A stretch of 54,298 nt of DNA from Nostoc sp. KVJ20 (GTDB taxonomy: Bacteria; Cyanobacteriota; Cyanobacteriia; Cyanobacteriales; Nostocaceae). How positions within the stretch are numbered: position 1 is the stretch's first letter; the number at the start of each line of letters is the position of its first letter. Below, piece after piece: positions 17,109 to 26,700 of this stretch. Position numbers and translations under genes: made by a program. The stretch spans positions 26,375 to 80,672 of the forward strand of contig NZ_KV757643.1 of NCBI RefSeq assembly GCF_001712795.1, given 5' to 3'. Below the pieces are notes generated by a model. It was not told the origin of the DNA. It saw only the letters and a list, made by a program, of their open reading frames with translations, and made no database searches.

Positions 17109-17291
17109 CTATTCATCTTCGTCTCCTGGCGGTCTTTCGCTTTCGCTTTGTTGGGCGTTCCACTCCAAAACAATGCGCTCCAGCATCTCAGATTGCGTAC
17201 AGTTATTAACATCGGCGTACATTTTAATCAACTGCCTCACTTTAGGGCTAATGTGGCGAATCTCTAGTTGGTTACTTTGTACCATGTTCAT
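17109..17291 (-). CDS. Small ribbon-helix-helix-like protein (60 aa)
   Basis: A short soluble protein whose core LEIRHISPKVRQLIKMYADVNNCTQSEMLERIVLEWN fits a ribbon-helix-helix fold: one strand (LEIRHIS), helix 1 (PKVRQLIKMYADVNN), a turn, and helix 2 (TQSEMLERIVLEW). The tail is acidic (GDEDE). Such proteins bind DNA as dimers, often as repressors or antitoxins, but no toxin partner sits next to it. The start could be the first ATG (17289-17291) or the ATG two codons later. It reads away from the terminator at 16980 and lies 118 bases downstream of the UPF0182 gene on the same strand. Confidence 0.55.
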   Translation of the reverse strand: MNMVQSNQLEIRHISPKVRQLIKMYADVNNCTQSEMLERIVLEWNAQQSESERPPGDEDE

Positions 17292-17409
17292 TAACTTTTA
17301 GTGTCTATGACATTATGTTGAACTATTAAACTATGGCTGTTGCAATAAATTTTGTTAATGGCGATCGCTCACTGTGATCTGCTATGTAACTATTTAGTCC
17401 TAAAATATC

Positions 17410-20400
17410 TTAACCTGGCGGGGCTGCTTCTTCAAAGGGACGGATAATTGCCGGGGCTGGTGTGACTTCTGGTTTAAAAATTCCCTGCAATGCTTGTTCT
17501 AAGGTTTGGGCCATGACAATCCGGTTTTCGTAAGCCACAACTACCCGCACCAGAGTTGGTAGACTATTCTGTGTGGCTTCTAGATAGATCGGCTCGACAT
17601 ACAGCAGGGATTGCTCAATGGGAATTACTAGTAAATTGCCTTGAATGGCTTTCGACCCTTGGCGATTCCACAGGGAAATTTGCTGAGAAATTACTGGGTC
17701 TTGGTTAATCCGTGCCTCGATTTGCTCTGTCCCGTAAACTAGTCTTTCTTTGGGAAAAGTATATAAAAATAATCTACCGTAGTTTTCACCATCCGATCGC
17801 GCCGCTAACCAAGCGATTAAATTAGTCCGCTGTCTGGGAGTGTAGGGTAGAAGCAGAATAAATTCCTCAAAAGGTACAGTGGGTAGACTAGTAATCAAAT
17901 AATACGGCTCTACCGGACGAGTTTCACTGCCATAGATTTCGTTAGGAATCTGCCACTGGTCTTCCCGGTTGTAAAATACCTGTGGGTCAGTCATGTGATA
18001 GGTCATCAACCGCTCAGATTGAATTTTAAAGAAGTCCACAGGATAGCGGATATGACTGTGGAGACTAACTGGCATAGCATTGAGCGGTTTGAAGGTATTG
18101 GGAAATATTTTTGACCAAGTGACAATGATTGGATCGCTGGGATCGGCAATATAAAAATTCACACTGCCGTTATAAGCATCAATCACTACCTTGATCGAGT
18201 TACGAATGTAGTTAATACTATCGCTACCTGCGTCTGAGTAGGGATAGCGATCGCTTGTTGTATACGCATCAACAATCCAGTAAAGATAACTAGGATTTTT
18301 GGGGAAATCTTCATTAGCCGCAGCAGCTACTAAATAAGGATCACTGTCAAATTTAAGAAAAGGTGCGATCGCTCGAATTCTTTGCTTGACATTTCGCCGC
18401 AGTAACAGCTTTGTCTCTGGCAGAAAGTCCCGCGTTAGCACCATTTGCCAATCTTTCAAATACATGGCAAATAACCACCGTCGCCATGCTGAACCGATTT
18501 CAACGCCACCCACACCATTGTAAGAGTTATAAACATTGTCACTACCACTGGGGTAATCTAACTCTCGAACTCTTGTGCCGGTCATTACGTAGGTATTGGC
18601 GATTTCACCGTAATAAATTCGGGGTTGTCCAATGGGAATACTGTCACGAATGGCTTCACTGGAAGTTGTCAGAGCGCTACTATCCCCGCTGATATCTTTG
18701 ATAAAATATTCTGGTAGCCCACCCGGCCCGACTGTATTAACTGGGCTAACAGTAAACCCGAAACCGTGGGTATAAATTAAATGGCGGTTAACCCATGTTT
18801 GAGCTTCCTGTGGTACGCCAGTGTAGTCTAATTCTCGTGCTGCAATTAATACCTGCCGCCTTTCCGTTGATTCACTTCCTTCCGGCTGAGGTTCTGGTGG
18901 GTTTCGAGGGGCTGATGGTCGGCGGGAAATTACATCTGTTTTCAGAGTATACCGATCAATATCGGCATCGGGAAACCGATAATACGGTCGAATTTGTTGC
19001 AACTGACGGTTCGTTTCTAACAGTGGTCGCTGATCCCAAAGGCGAATATTCCGAATTGTCAAGTCATTCTTTTGAATATCAGCTTCAGTCAGTGTTCCTT
19101 CAGGGTTGAAGCCTCTGGAATCGATCGCCTCTAAATCGAATGCTTGGCGAGTCAAAGCGATAGTCCGCTGAATGTAGGGTTGCTCCCGTTGCAATTCATT
19201 AGGTAGGACAATTAAATATTGCACCACAGCAGGTAGAACAACATCAGCTAATACAACTAGTACTAGATAAACCCCTAATCCGTAAAATACTAAGCGACGA
19301 TACTGGGATTTGGGTTTCCAGAAAAATGTTCGCCAAATTAGGTAAATTGCGATCGCTACTGCCACAATGCACAAGACGGTATAAGCTGGCAATTGGGCTA
19401 TCACATCCGTGTAGCTGGCACCATAACTAACACCACGGTTAGAATACACGAGTTCATAGCGACTCAGCCAATAACTCAGAGCCACTACCAGCATCAACAA
19501 GCCACCCATACCGTATAAATGACGCTGCTGCTGGGGCGAAAAACCAGGGAAAATTCCCTGACTCAAACTGTCTCCTGACAGGAGATAAGTGAGACTAACG
19601 GCGACGAAGCCATACAAACATAATCCCATCAGCCAGAGTTCTAGCAGTTCCCAAACGGGTAAGGAAAATACGTAAAAGCTGATATCTTTACCAAATAAAG
19701 GCTCAGTGCTGTTGAAAAGAGTGGGCTGGAAATATTGCAGCACCTTTGGCCAGTGTTGGAATAAGATGAACCCAAACATGGGACTGAATAAAATTGCGAT
19801 CGCAGTTAATAAAAATTGGGGATAAATTAAGATTGCGATCGTTACTCCCCCAATTAAACCGAGATACCAGACTTGAGAGACAATCTGTCTCAAGAGTTGC
19901 CAGATTGTCTCTGGTCGAAATAGGGCGGGAATGGGTAGACTAGCCTGATTAACTGGATAATTCCAGTAGGAAAGAGCAATTTGACTATAATGAGCCAGCA
20001 TCAAACCGATTAACAAACTCAGTACAAGACTTAGGGGTAATAACCCACGCAATCTTAATTTTTTAAACCGTTGCGGCGAAAGTATCCCAGTTTCGTTGCG
20101 TCTTGGATTATGAGGACTGAGAAAATTTGTTAATTCACTGGTGAGTTTTGCTTCCTCACGCTTGAATTCCTCAATCTTCAAAGACTGGGAATATTTTAGC
20201 CGTTGTGCTAGAGCCAGATTTAGTAGTAGATAGGCAGCAGTTATTCCAGCCACCACTATCCACAAAACACCACGAGTCACCACCCTCAACAGAAATACTT
20301 GGAGGTAGCCAACTTCCTGAAACCACAAAATCTCTGCTCCCATGCGGGAACCCAGATCCAGTAGTAGCCACAGCCCCAAGAATCCGATTAATAGTCTAAA

Positions 20401-20418
20401 GCCCCATTTCCAATACAT
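17410..20418 (-). CDS. UPF0182 family membrane protein (1002 aa)
   Basis: A very large conserved membrane protein of unknown function (UPF0182/COG1615). Seven to eight hydrophobic segments occupy the first 400 residues (for example WGFRLLIGFLGLWLLLDLGS at the N-terminus and a helix near residue 140). They are followed by about 600 residues of likely extracytoplasmic domain with family landmarks such as QRTIALTRQAFDL, RNIRLWDQRPL, YTHGFGFTVSPVN and PRIYYGEIANTY. Length 1002 is typical of the family. The C-terminus is Pro-rich (EVTPAPAIIRPF). ATG start at 20416-20418. The gene stands alone. Cellular role and partners are not known. Confidence 0.93.
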   Translation of the reverse strand: MYWKWGFRLLIGFLGLWLLLDLGSRMGAEILWFQEVGYLQVFLLRVVTRGVLWIVVAGITAAYLLLNLALAQRLKYSQSLKIEEFKREEAKLTSELTNFLSPHNPRRNETGILSPQRFKKLRLRGLLPLSLVLSLLIGLMLAHYSQIALSYWNYPVNQASLPIPALFRPETIWQLLRQIVSQVWYLGLIGGVTIAILIYPQFLLTAIAILFSPMFGFILFQHWPKVLQYFQPTLFNSTEPLFGKDISFYVFSLPVWELLELWLMGLCLYGFVAVSLTYLLSGDSLSQGIFPGFSPQQQRHLYGMGGLLMLVVALSYWLSRYELVYSNRGVSYGASYTDVIAQLPAYTVLCIVAVAIAIYLIWRTFFWKPKSQYRRLVFYGLGVYLVLVVLADVVLPAVVQYLIVLPNELQREQPYIQRTIALTRQAFDLEAIDSRGFNPEGTLTEADIQKNDLTIRNIRLWDQRPLLETNRQLQQIRPYYRFPDADIDRYTLKTDVISRRPSAPRNPPEPQPEGSESTERRQVLIAARELDYTGVPQEAQTWVNRHLIYTHGFGFTVSPVNTVGPGGLPEYFIKDISGDSSALTTSSEAIRDSIPIGQPRIYYGEIANTYVMTGTRVRELDYPSGSDNVYNSYNGVGGVEIGSAWRRWLFAMYLKDWQMVLTRDFLPETKLLLRRNVKQRIRAIAPFLKFDSDPYLVAAAANEDFPKNPSYLYWIVDAYTTSDRYPYSDAGSDSINYIRNSIKVVIDAYNGSVNFYIADPSDPIIVTWSKIFPNTFKPLNAMPVSLHSHIRYPVDFFKIQSERLMTYHMTDPQVFYNREDQWQIPNEIYGSETRPVEPYYLITSLPTVPFEEFILLLPYTPRQRTNLIAWLAARSDGENYGRLFLYTFPKERLVYGTEQIEARINQDPVISQQISLWNRQGSKAIQGNLLVIPIEQSLLYVEPIYLEATQNSLPTLVRVVVAYENRIVMAQTLEQALQGIFKPEVTPAPAIIRPFEEAAPPG

Positions 20419-20748
20419 TCACTGGCAGCCAAACTTCTGCAAAGTCAACCTTACCGCATTAAGGAAAGTAGTAAAAGGGATTGGGGACTAGGGATTGGGT
20501 TTTCAAACGAAAAATTATGAAATTGGCTCTAATCCGGAACATATTTTGGAATGTTTTCCCAGTCCCCAATACCGAGTCCCAGAGCGGCTTTTATCCCTTA
20601 CCATACTTACTTGTTGGTGGGAGACTCTTCAATGTGACTCGTTAATACTTTTCCAAAAATTATTACTACTTTCTACAATAGCTGAATTTCGCAATGCCCA
20701 TGCATTTTTTACATCCCATCACAGATAATCTTGACCAAACTTAATTAC
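20419..20748. other. Intergenic stretch upstream of UPF0182, no gene seen
   Basis: Contains GGGATTGGGGACTAGGGATTGGG and CCCAGTCCCCAATACCGAGTCCC, which are imperfectly complementary and can fold. No coding frame is supported. Confidence 0.4.
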
Positions 20749-21125
20749 ACGGCTTTGTATGAATCTAAAGGTCGGACTTGTAAATCAGCTTTTAGGGATG
20801 AACAAGCGGAGTTGGGTTTTGCGGGGTTAGCGATACAGACCGGTGTTAAGTCGGCTATTGCCAGTTTGTGGTGCGTCTCGGATGCCGACTAATGACGGAG
20901 TTTTACAGCCAGTTAAAGACTGCACCAATTAAAGCAGAAGCACTGCGATAAGCAAAGTTAGTAATGATTCAGGGAAAGGTGCGAATTGAAGGCAATCAAT
21001 TAACTGGCACAAATCAAGGCGTATCTTTGCCACCGCAAATGGTAACCTACTTACAACAAAATATCGTTGGTAATCTCTCCCATCCGTTTTATTGGGCACC
21101 ATTCACTATGATTGGTAGTCCGTGA
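20749..21125 (+). pseudogene. CHAT-domain protease remnant, C-terminal part
   Basis: CHAT domains are caspase-like protease domains common in cyanobacteria. Two frames joined by a frameshift near 20893 give FRDEQAELGFAGLAIQTGVK-SAIASLWCVSDAD, then LMTEFYSQLKTAPIKAEALR-stop-AKLVMIQGKVRIEG ... LSHPFYWAPFTMIGSP. This is the family C-terminus: GLA-x-x-x-G-[VA]-x-S-x-x-ASLW-x-VSD, LM-x-x-FY, KAEALR-x-A, HP-[YF]-YWA-x-F-x-x-x-G-x-P. CAA or CAG to TAA at the codon after ALR, and loss of the last Trp (TGA instead of TGG), are further lesions. The region bearing the catalytic His and Cys is absent. A decayed 5'-truncated copy. Confidence 0.8.
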
Positions 21126-21360
21126 TAAGAACAGTTCCTCAAGTACTTATTCTTCATCTCCTCTCAACATGAGCGAAGGTACAGTTAATACTCCCATTGC
21201 AAACCATCTCTCAAGTTTTAATTTTCAATGAAGATGTATTGAAAATAACTACGATTTTTAGGAAATAGGTCAGAATAAGAGAACTAAATCTTAGAGTCAG
21301 TACCCTTTCACACAAATCTTGTGGGATTGCGGCATAATTTGTAATGAAATTAGTCTTTTA

Positions 21361-21409
21361 ATATAGGACTCATCTTTGATTTTAAACAAAAGTCAGTACA
21401 CTTTGTTAC
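21361..21409. repeat. MITE copy 3, one end only
   Basis: ATATAGGACTCATCTTTGAT and the following GTCAGTACACTTTGTTA closely match the inverted right end of the element at 48487-48609 (ATATAGGACTCGTATTTGAT ... CTCAGTACACTTTTATT). A possible degenerate partner end, AAATCACATGGATTGCAATA (about 21629-21648), is much weaker. If both are real, the element spans about 290 bp and encloses the acyltransferase fragment. Confidence 0.5.
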
Positions 21410-21564
21410 TCATTTATCTCAAAACCATATCGTACTCGATTTACATAGCTCACTGGTTTATCCAAAAATCTATATCGTTAATATATAAAACTATCTTTAA
21501 TATAAATTTTGGAACAAATTTTAATATTTCACTCAGTAATCATTCTGAATTTTGTATATTTTAG
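21376..21564 (+). pseudogene. Acyltransferase-3 gene fragment
   Basis: The frame reads LLIYLKTISYSIYIAHWFIQ and then hydrophobic residues. The complete acyltransferase at 28932-30065 has LMLYLGTISYSIYMIHWFIQ in its last third. Sixteen of these twenty residues are identical, too many for chance. Only about 40-60 residues remain, with no 5' or 3' parts. It is therefore a remnant of a paralogue or of an earlier arrangement of this cluster, lying just before the first NRPS gene. Confidence 0.7.
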
Positions 21565-21673
21565 TAAGTTACATTAACTGCATCACTAACATATAAATTT
21601 GTTAAGTGAAAAATGCAGCACTAATTAAAAATCACATGGATTGCAATAAAAATATTTTTTGTGGACATTAAAT

Positions 21674-23710
21674 ATGAAATCAATAATTGATTCATTAGCT
21701 CAAAATAAAAATAAATTGCTGGCAACTGAGTGTAAACCCTCATTATCAAAAAATAACTTAGAACTAGATAATTTAAAGTTACCGATCTTGAAAGAATCCG
21801 AAAAGCACCTACTGAACGAGTGGAATAATACTCAAACTAATTATCCTCAGCAAGCGTGTATTCATCAGTTGTTTGAAGCACAGGTAGAGAAAACACCTGA
21901 TGCTATAGCACTAATTTTTAATAATCAGCATCTTACTTATAGAGATTTGAATAGTCGGGCTAATCAACTAGCACAACATCTGCAATCACTAGGGGTAGAA
22001 ACAGAAACTCTTGTAGGAATCTGCATAGAGCGCTCCTTAGAAATGATTGTGGCACTTTTAGCTATCCTCAAAGCTGGTGGAGCTTATGTACCATTAGACC
22101 CAGGTTATCCACAAGAACGTTTAGCTTTCATGCTATCAGATACCCAGGTATCAATACTATTAACTCAAAAAGAATTAGTTGCAAAATTACCTACTCATAC
22201 AGCATTTGTAATTTGTTTAGATACAGATTGGAATACAATCTCCCAAAATAACAAAGAGAACCTAAACACTAGTGTCACTGCTGATAACTTGGCTTATGTC
22301 ATGTATACATCAGGTTCTACAGGTACACCCAAAGGTGTTAGCGTTATCCATCGTGGTGTAGTTAGATTAGTCAAGGAAACTAATTATGCTCACCTCACAG
22401 CTGAAGAAATAATTCTGCAACTTGCTCCTATTTCCTTCGATGCTTCAACTTTTGAAATTTGGGGTTGCTTACTAAACGGTGGGCAATTAATAATCTATCC
22501 TCCTCATACACCATCTTTAGAAGAATTAGGACAGATTATTCAGCAATATCAAGTTACTACTCTTTGGCTGACAGCCGGTTTATTCCATCTGATAGTGGAT
22601 GAAAAAATAGATGCTTTGAAATCCTTGCGTCAACTTTTAGCGGGTGGTGATGTCTTATCTGTTCCACATGTGCAGAAGTTTCTGCAAACAGTGGACAACT
22701 GTCAGCTAATTAATGGTTATGGGCCAACTGAGAATACAACTTTTACCTGTTGCCATCCTATAACAGCGCCACTGCAACCAGATGTTTCTATTCCTATTGG
22801 TCGCCCAATTGCTAATACCCAAGTTTATATATTAGATAAAAACCTCCAACCAGTATCAATAGGAGAAGCTGGCGAATTGTACATTGGTGGTGACGGATTA
22901 GCTAGAGGCTATTTAAACCGTCCCGATTTGACTGCCGAAAAATTTATTTTTCACTCATTTGATAGCAATTTAGAAACGCGCCTTTACAAGACTGGAGATT
23001 TAGCTCGTTATCTTCCAGATGGCAAAGTAGAATTCTTAGGTCGTATTGACAATCAGGTAAAAATTCGCGGTTTCAGAATTGAACTAGGTGAAATTGAGCG
23101 GGAAATTGCACAACATCCTGATGTTCGGGAAATTGTCGTTTTAGCTCGTCAGGATGAAGCAGCTGAAAAACAGTTGACAGCTTATATTGTTCCTCACTAT
23201 AACAGTGGATATACGCACAATAAATTACGTGGTTTCTTACAACAGCGACTACCTAATTACATGGTGCCATCAGCATTTGTGATGTTAGAGTCGCTGCCTT
23301 TGACTGCCAATGGTAAAGTCGATAGACATAAATTGCCAGCACCAAGTAGAGAACGTCCACAACTGGAACAAGCTTACATTTCTCCCCAAACCGATTTAGA
23401 GCGTCTGCTTGCAGGTATTTTATCCGAACTGCTCAAAATCGATCGCGTTGGGATTGATGATAATTTCTTTGATTTGGGAGCAACTTCAATCTCAATTCTC
23501 CAAGTTGCTGCGCGAATAAAACAGGAACTTGGTATTGAGCTATCTGCTGTGAAGTTATTTCAGTATTCAACGATTGGCTCTTTAGCAAACTATTTGCATT
23601 CCAACCAGAATAGCCAACCATCTTCTGACAAGCTGCAAAATCGCGCCCAACGCCAACAAGCAGCTCGGACTCGTCGTCGTAATCATCAACAAGGTGTTAA
23701 GCAATGGTAA
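21674..23710 (+). CDS. NRPS loading module A-PCP, valine-like code (678 aa)
   Basis: This gene starts the assembly line: it activates an amino acid as adenylate and loads it on its own carrier. There is no condensation domain before it. A-domain motifs: LTYRDL (A1), YTSGSTGTPKG (A3), ISFDASTFEIWG (A4), NGYGPTEN (A5), YKTGDLARYLPDG (A7), NGKVDR (A10 Lys present). Aligning by hand to GrsA gives pocket residues DAFWLGGTFK, one change from the known valine code DAFWIGGTFK. The carrier motif DNFFDLGATSIS holds the phosphopantetheine Ser. The tail is Arg-rich (RAQRQQAARTRRRNHQQ) and may dock to the PKS. I prefer ATG 21674 over the TTG at 21659. It overlaps the PKS gene by 7 bases (ATGGTAA), so translation is coupled. 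Confidence 0.93.
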   Translation: MKSIIDSLAQNKNKLLATECKPSLSKNNLELDNLKLPILKESEKHLLNEWNNTQTNYPQQACIHQLFEAQVEKTPDAIALIFNNQHLTYRDLNSRANQLAQHLQSLGVETETLVGICIERSLEMIVALLAILKAGGAYVPLDPGYPQERLAFMLSDTQVSILLTQKELVAKLPTHTAFVICLDTDWNTISQNNKENLNTSVTADNLAYVMYTSGSTGTPKGVSVIHRGVVRLVKETNYAHLTAEEIILQLAPISFDASTFEIWGCLLNGGQLIIYPPHTPSLEELGQIIQQYQVTTLWLTAGLFHLIVDEKIDALKSLRQLLAGGDVLSVPHVQKFLQTVDNCQLINGYGPTENTTFTCCHPITAPLQPDVSIPIGRPIANTQVYILDKNLQPVSIGEAGELYIGGDGLARGYLNRPDLTAEKFIFHSFDSNLETRLYKTGDLARYLPDGKVEFLGRIDNQVKIRGFRIELGEIEREIAQHPDVREIVVLARQDEAAEKQLTAYIVPHYNSGYTHNKLRGFLQQRLPNYMVPSAFVMLESLPLTANGKVDRHKLPAPSRERPQLEQAYISPQTDLERLLAGILSELLKIDRVGIDDNFFDLGATSISILQVAARIKQELGIELSAVKLFQYSTIGSLANYLHSNQNSQPSSDKLQNRAQRQQAARTRRRNHQQGVKQW

Positions 23711-26700
23711 ATATGCAAGCATCCGATAACCAAGATCCTAATGATGGTATTGCCATTATTGGCATGGTAGGAAGATTTCCTGGGGCTGGAAATGTTGATG
23801 AGTTTTGGCGCAATCTGTGTGAGGGATTAGAATCAACGACTTTTTTTCAAGATGACGAACTAGACCCTAGTATTGATCCGAACCTTTGTAAAGATCCTAG
23901 CTACGTGAAAGCTAGAGGAATTATTTCTGGGGGAGAAACTTTTGATGCTGCCTTCTTTGGCATTAATCCACTGGAAGCTGTGGTTATGGATCCACAAGCC
24001 AGAGTTTTTCTAGAGTTGGTTTATGAAGCTTTAGAAAATGCTGGTTATGAATCAGAATCTTTCGAGGGTTTGATTGGTTTATACGCTGGTTGCGGTCAAA
24101 ATACTTATTTTGCTAGCCACATTTCTGGACGTATGGAAATTGTCGATCGCATCGGCGAGTTTCAGACGATGCTAGCCAATGAAAAAGACTTTTTGACAAC
24201 CCGTGCGGCTTACAAACTCAACCTTAAAGGCCCAGCCGTCAGCGTCAATACAGCCTGTTCCACTTCTTTGGTAGCAGTCATTCAGGCTTGCCAAGCCTTA
24301 ACCAGCTATCAGTGCGATTTGGCTTTGTCCGGTGGTGTATCTATGACTACACCTCAAAACAGCGGTTATATGACTCAAGAAGGCAGTATGCTCTCTGGAG
24401 ATGGGCATTGTCGTCCCTTTGATGCCAGCGCTCAGGGCACAATGTTCAATAATGGCGCAGGAGTAGTTGTCCTCAAGCGTTTAGAAGATGCGCTTAATGA
24501 TGGCGATCGCATCTATGCTGTAATTCGTGGTTCTGGTATTAATAATGATGGGGCTGATAAAGTAAGCTTTACCGCTCCCAGCGTAGACGGACAAGCAGAA
24601 GCCGTTGCAATGGCCCAAGCTTATGCCAACTTCCACCCAGAAACCATCTCTTATATTGAAGCTCACGGTACAGCTACACCTTTAGGCGACCCCATTGAAA
24701 TTGAAGCGCTGACGCAAGCATTCCGAGTACATACAGATGCTAAACAATTTTGTGCGATCGGTTCTCTTAAAAGCAATGTCGGACATTTAGTTGCGGCGGC
24801 TGGAGTCGCAGGTTTAATTAAAACCGCTCTCGCCCTGCATTATAAAAAGATTCCACCTAGTTTAAATTTTGAGGCTCCCAACCCCAAAATTGACTTTGCC
24901 AACAGCCCCTTCTATGTAAATACCAAACTAGCTGAATGGTCAGAAGGTGAAACTCCGCGACGAGCCGGTGTAAGTTCTTTTGGTGTCGGTGGGACTAATG
25001 CTCATATTGTGCTAGAAGAAGCGCCACAAATCCAAAGTTCAGGATCTTCGCGCCCACAGCAGCTATTGTTGCTCTCGGCAAAAACTAGTCAAGCTTTAGA
25101 GGCTGCAACAGCGAATTTACACCAACATTTGCAGTATAATTCCGAAATTAACTTAGCTGATGCAGCTTATACTTTACAGCGAGGGCGCAAAGCCTTCAAC
25201 TACCGACGCAGTATAGTTTGTCACGACATCACAGATGCGATCGCAGCGCTGCAATCTTTAGATCCAAATCAAGTAAATACCCGGCATACAGAAATCCGCA
25301 ATCCAGCCGTTGTCTTCATGTTCCCCGGACAAGGATCGCAATATGTAGACATGGGACTGAATCTCTACAACCGCGAGCCTGTGTTTCAGGAGGTAGTAGA
25401 TGAATGTGCTGAAATCCTTAAACCTTTGTTGGGTAGGGATTTACGAGAAATCATGTATCCAGCACCGAGCGATTGCGAAACTGCGGCTATCTCTCTGCGG
25501 CAAACTTGCTTTACTCAACCAGCATTATTTGTCATTGAATATGCTTTAGCGCAACTGTGGCAAAGCTGGGGAGTCAAGCCCCAAGCCATGATTGGTCACA
25601 GCATTGGTGAATTTGTTGCTGCTTGTATAGCGGGTGTATTCACCTTAGAAGATGCGCTGATGTTGGTTGCAAATCGCGGTCGCTTCATGTGGGAGTTACC
25701 AGAAGGGGCGATGCTCTCGGTGCGCCTTCCAGCCAAACAGATAGAGCCACGATTGAGTGCAGAATTAGCGATCGCCGCAATTAACGGCCCTTCCCTGTGT
25801 GTAGTTTCTGGCCCCACAGAGGTGATCGCGGCTCTACAAAAACAATTAGAAAGCGAAGAAGTTGTCTGTCGCCATTTACACACTTCCCACGCTTTCCACT
25901 CCCCAATGATGGATAGCATCATAGCCCCCTTTGCTGAGGTAGTTGGAAAGGTTAAATTATCGCCACCCCAAATTCCCTTTGTATCCACAGTTACCGCCGA
26001 CTGGATTACAGCCCAACAAGCAACTGATCCGATGTATTGGGCTACACATCTGCGTCAGACTGTGCGATTTGCGGAGGGCGTACAAACTCTATGGCAGCAA
26101 CCGGAGCGCGTACTGTTAGAAGTGGGGCCACGAATCACAACTACGACCTTAGCCCGCCAACAAGCAAAAGATATTAAACAACAGATAGCCATTCCTTCTC
26201 TAAGTGATAATGCTGAGAACGAAGCTGAATGGACAGCATTACTCAAGGCAGTAGGACAACTGTGGCTAGCAGGAGTATCTATTGACTGGAGCAACTTCTA
26301 TCAAAGGGAAACGCGACAACGAATTCCTCTACCTACCTATCCCTTTGAGCGCCAACGCTTCTGGATTGATCCTCCACCTCATCCCAATCGTGCAGCAACT
26401 TCCAAACTTTTAAATCCTCATTTATTAGAAAAGACCCAAACTATGACAACATACCCTCAGCAAAAGCTTATTCCTCTGCTCAAAGAAGTTATCGAAGAAA
26501 CATCAGGATTGGAAATTGCTAGTGTTGACGACTCGACAACATTTTTAGAAATGGGATTAGATTCCTTATCTCTAACGCAAGTCGGGTTAGCTTTGAAGAA
26601 AAAATTTAAAGTCAAAGTAACACTTAGGCAGTTACTAGAAATTTGCCCGAACTTAGTAACGTTGGCTGACTTGATCAATCAAGCCTTGTCTCCCGAAACT

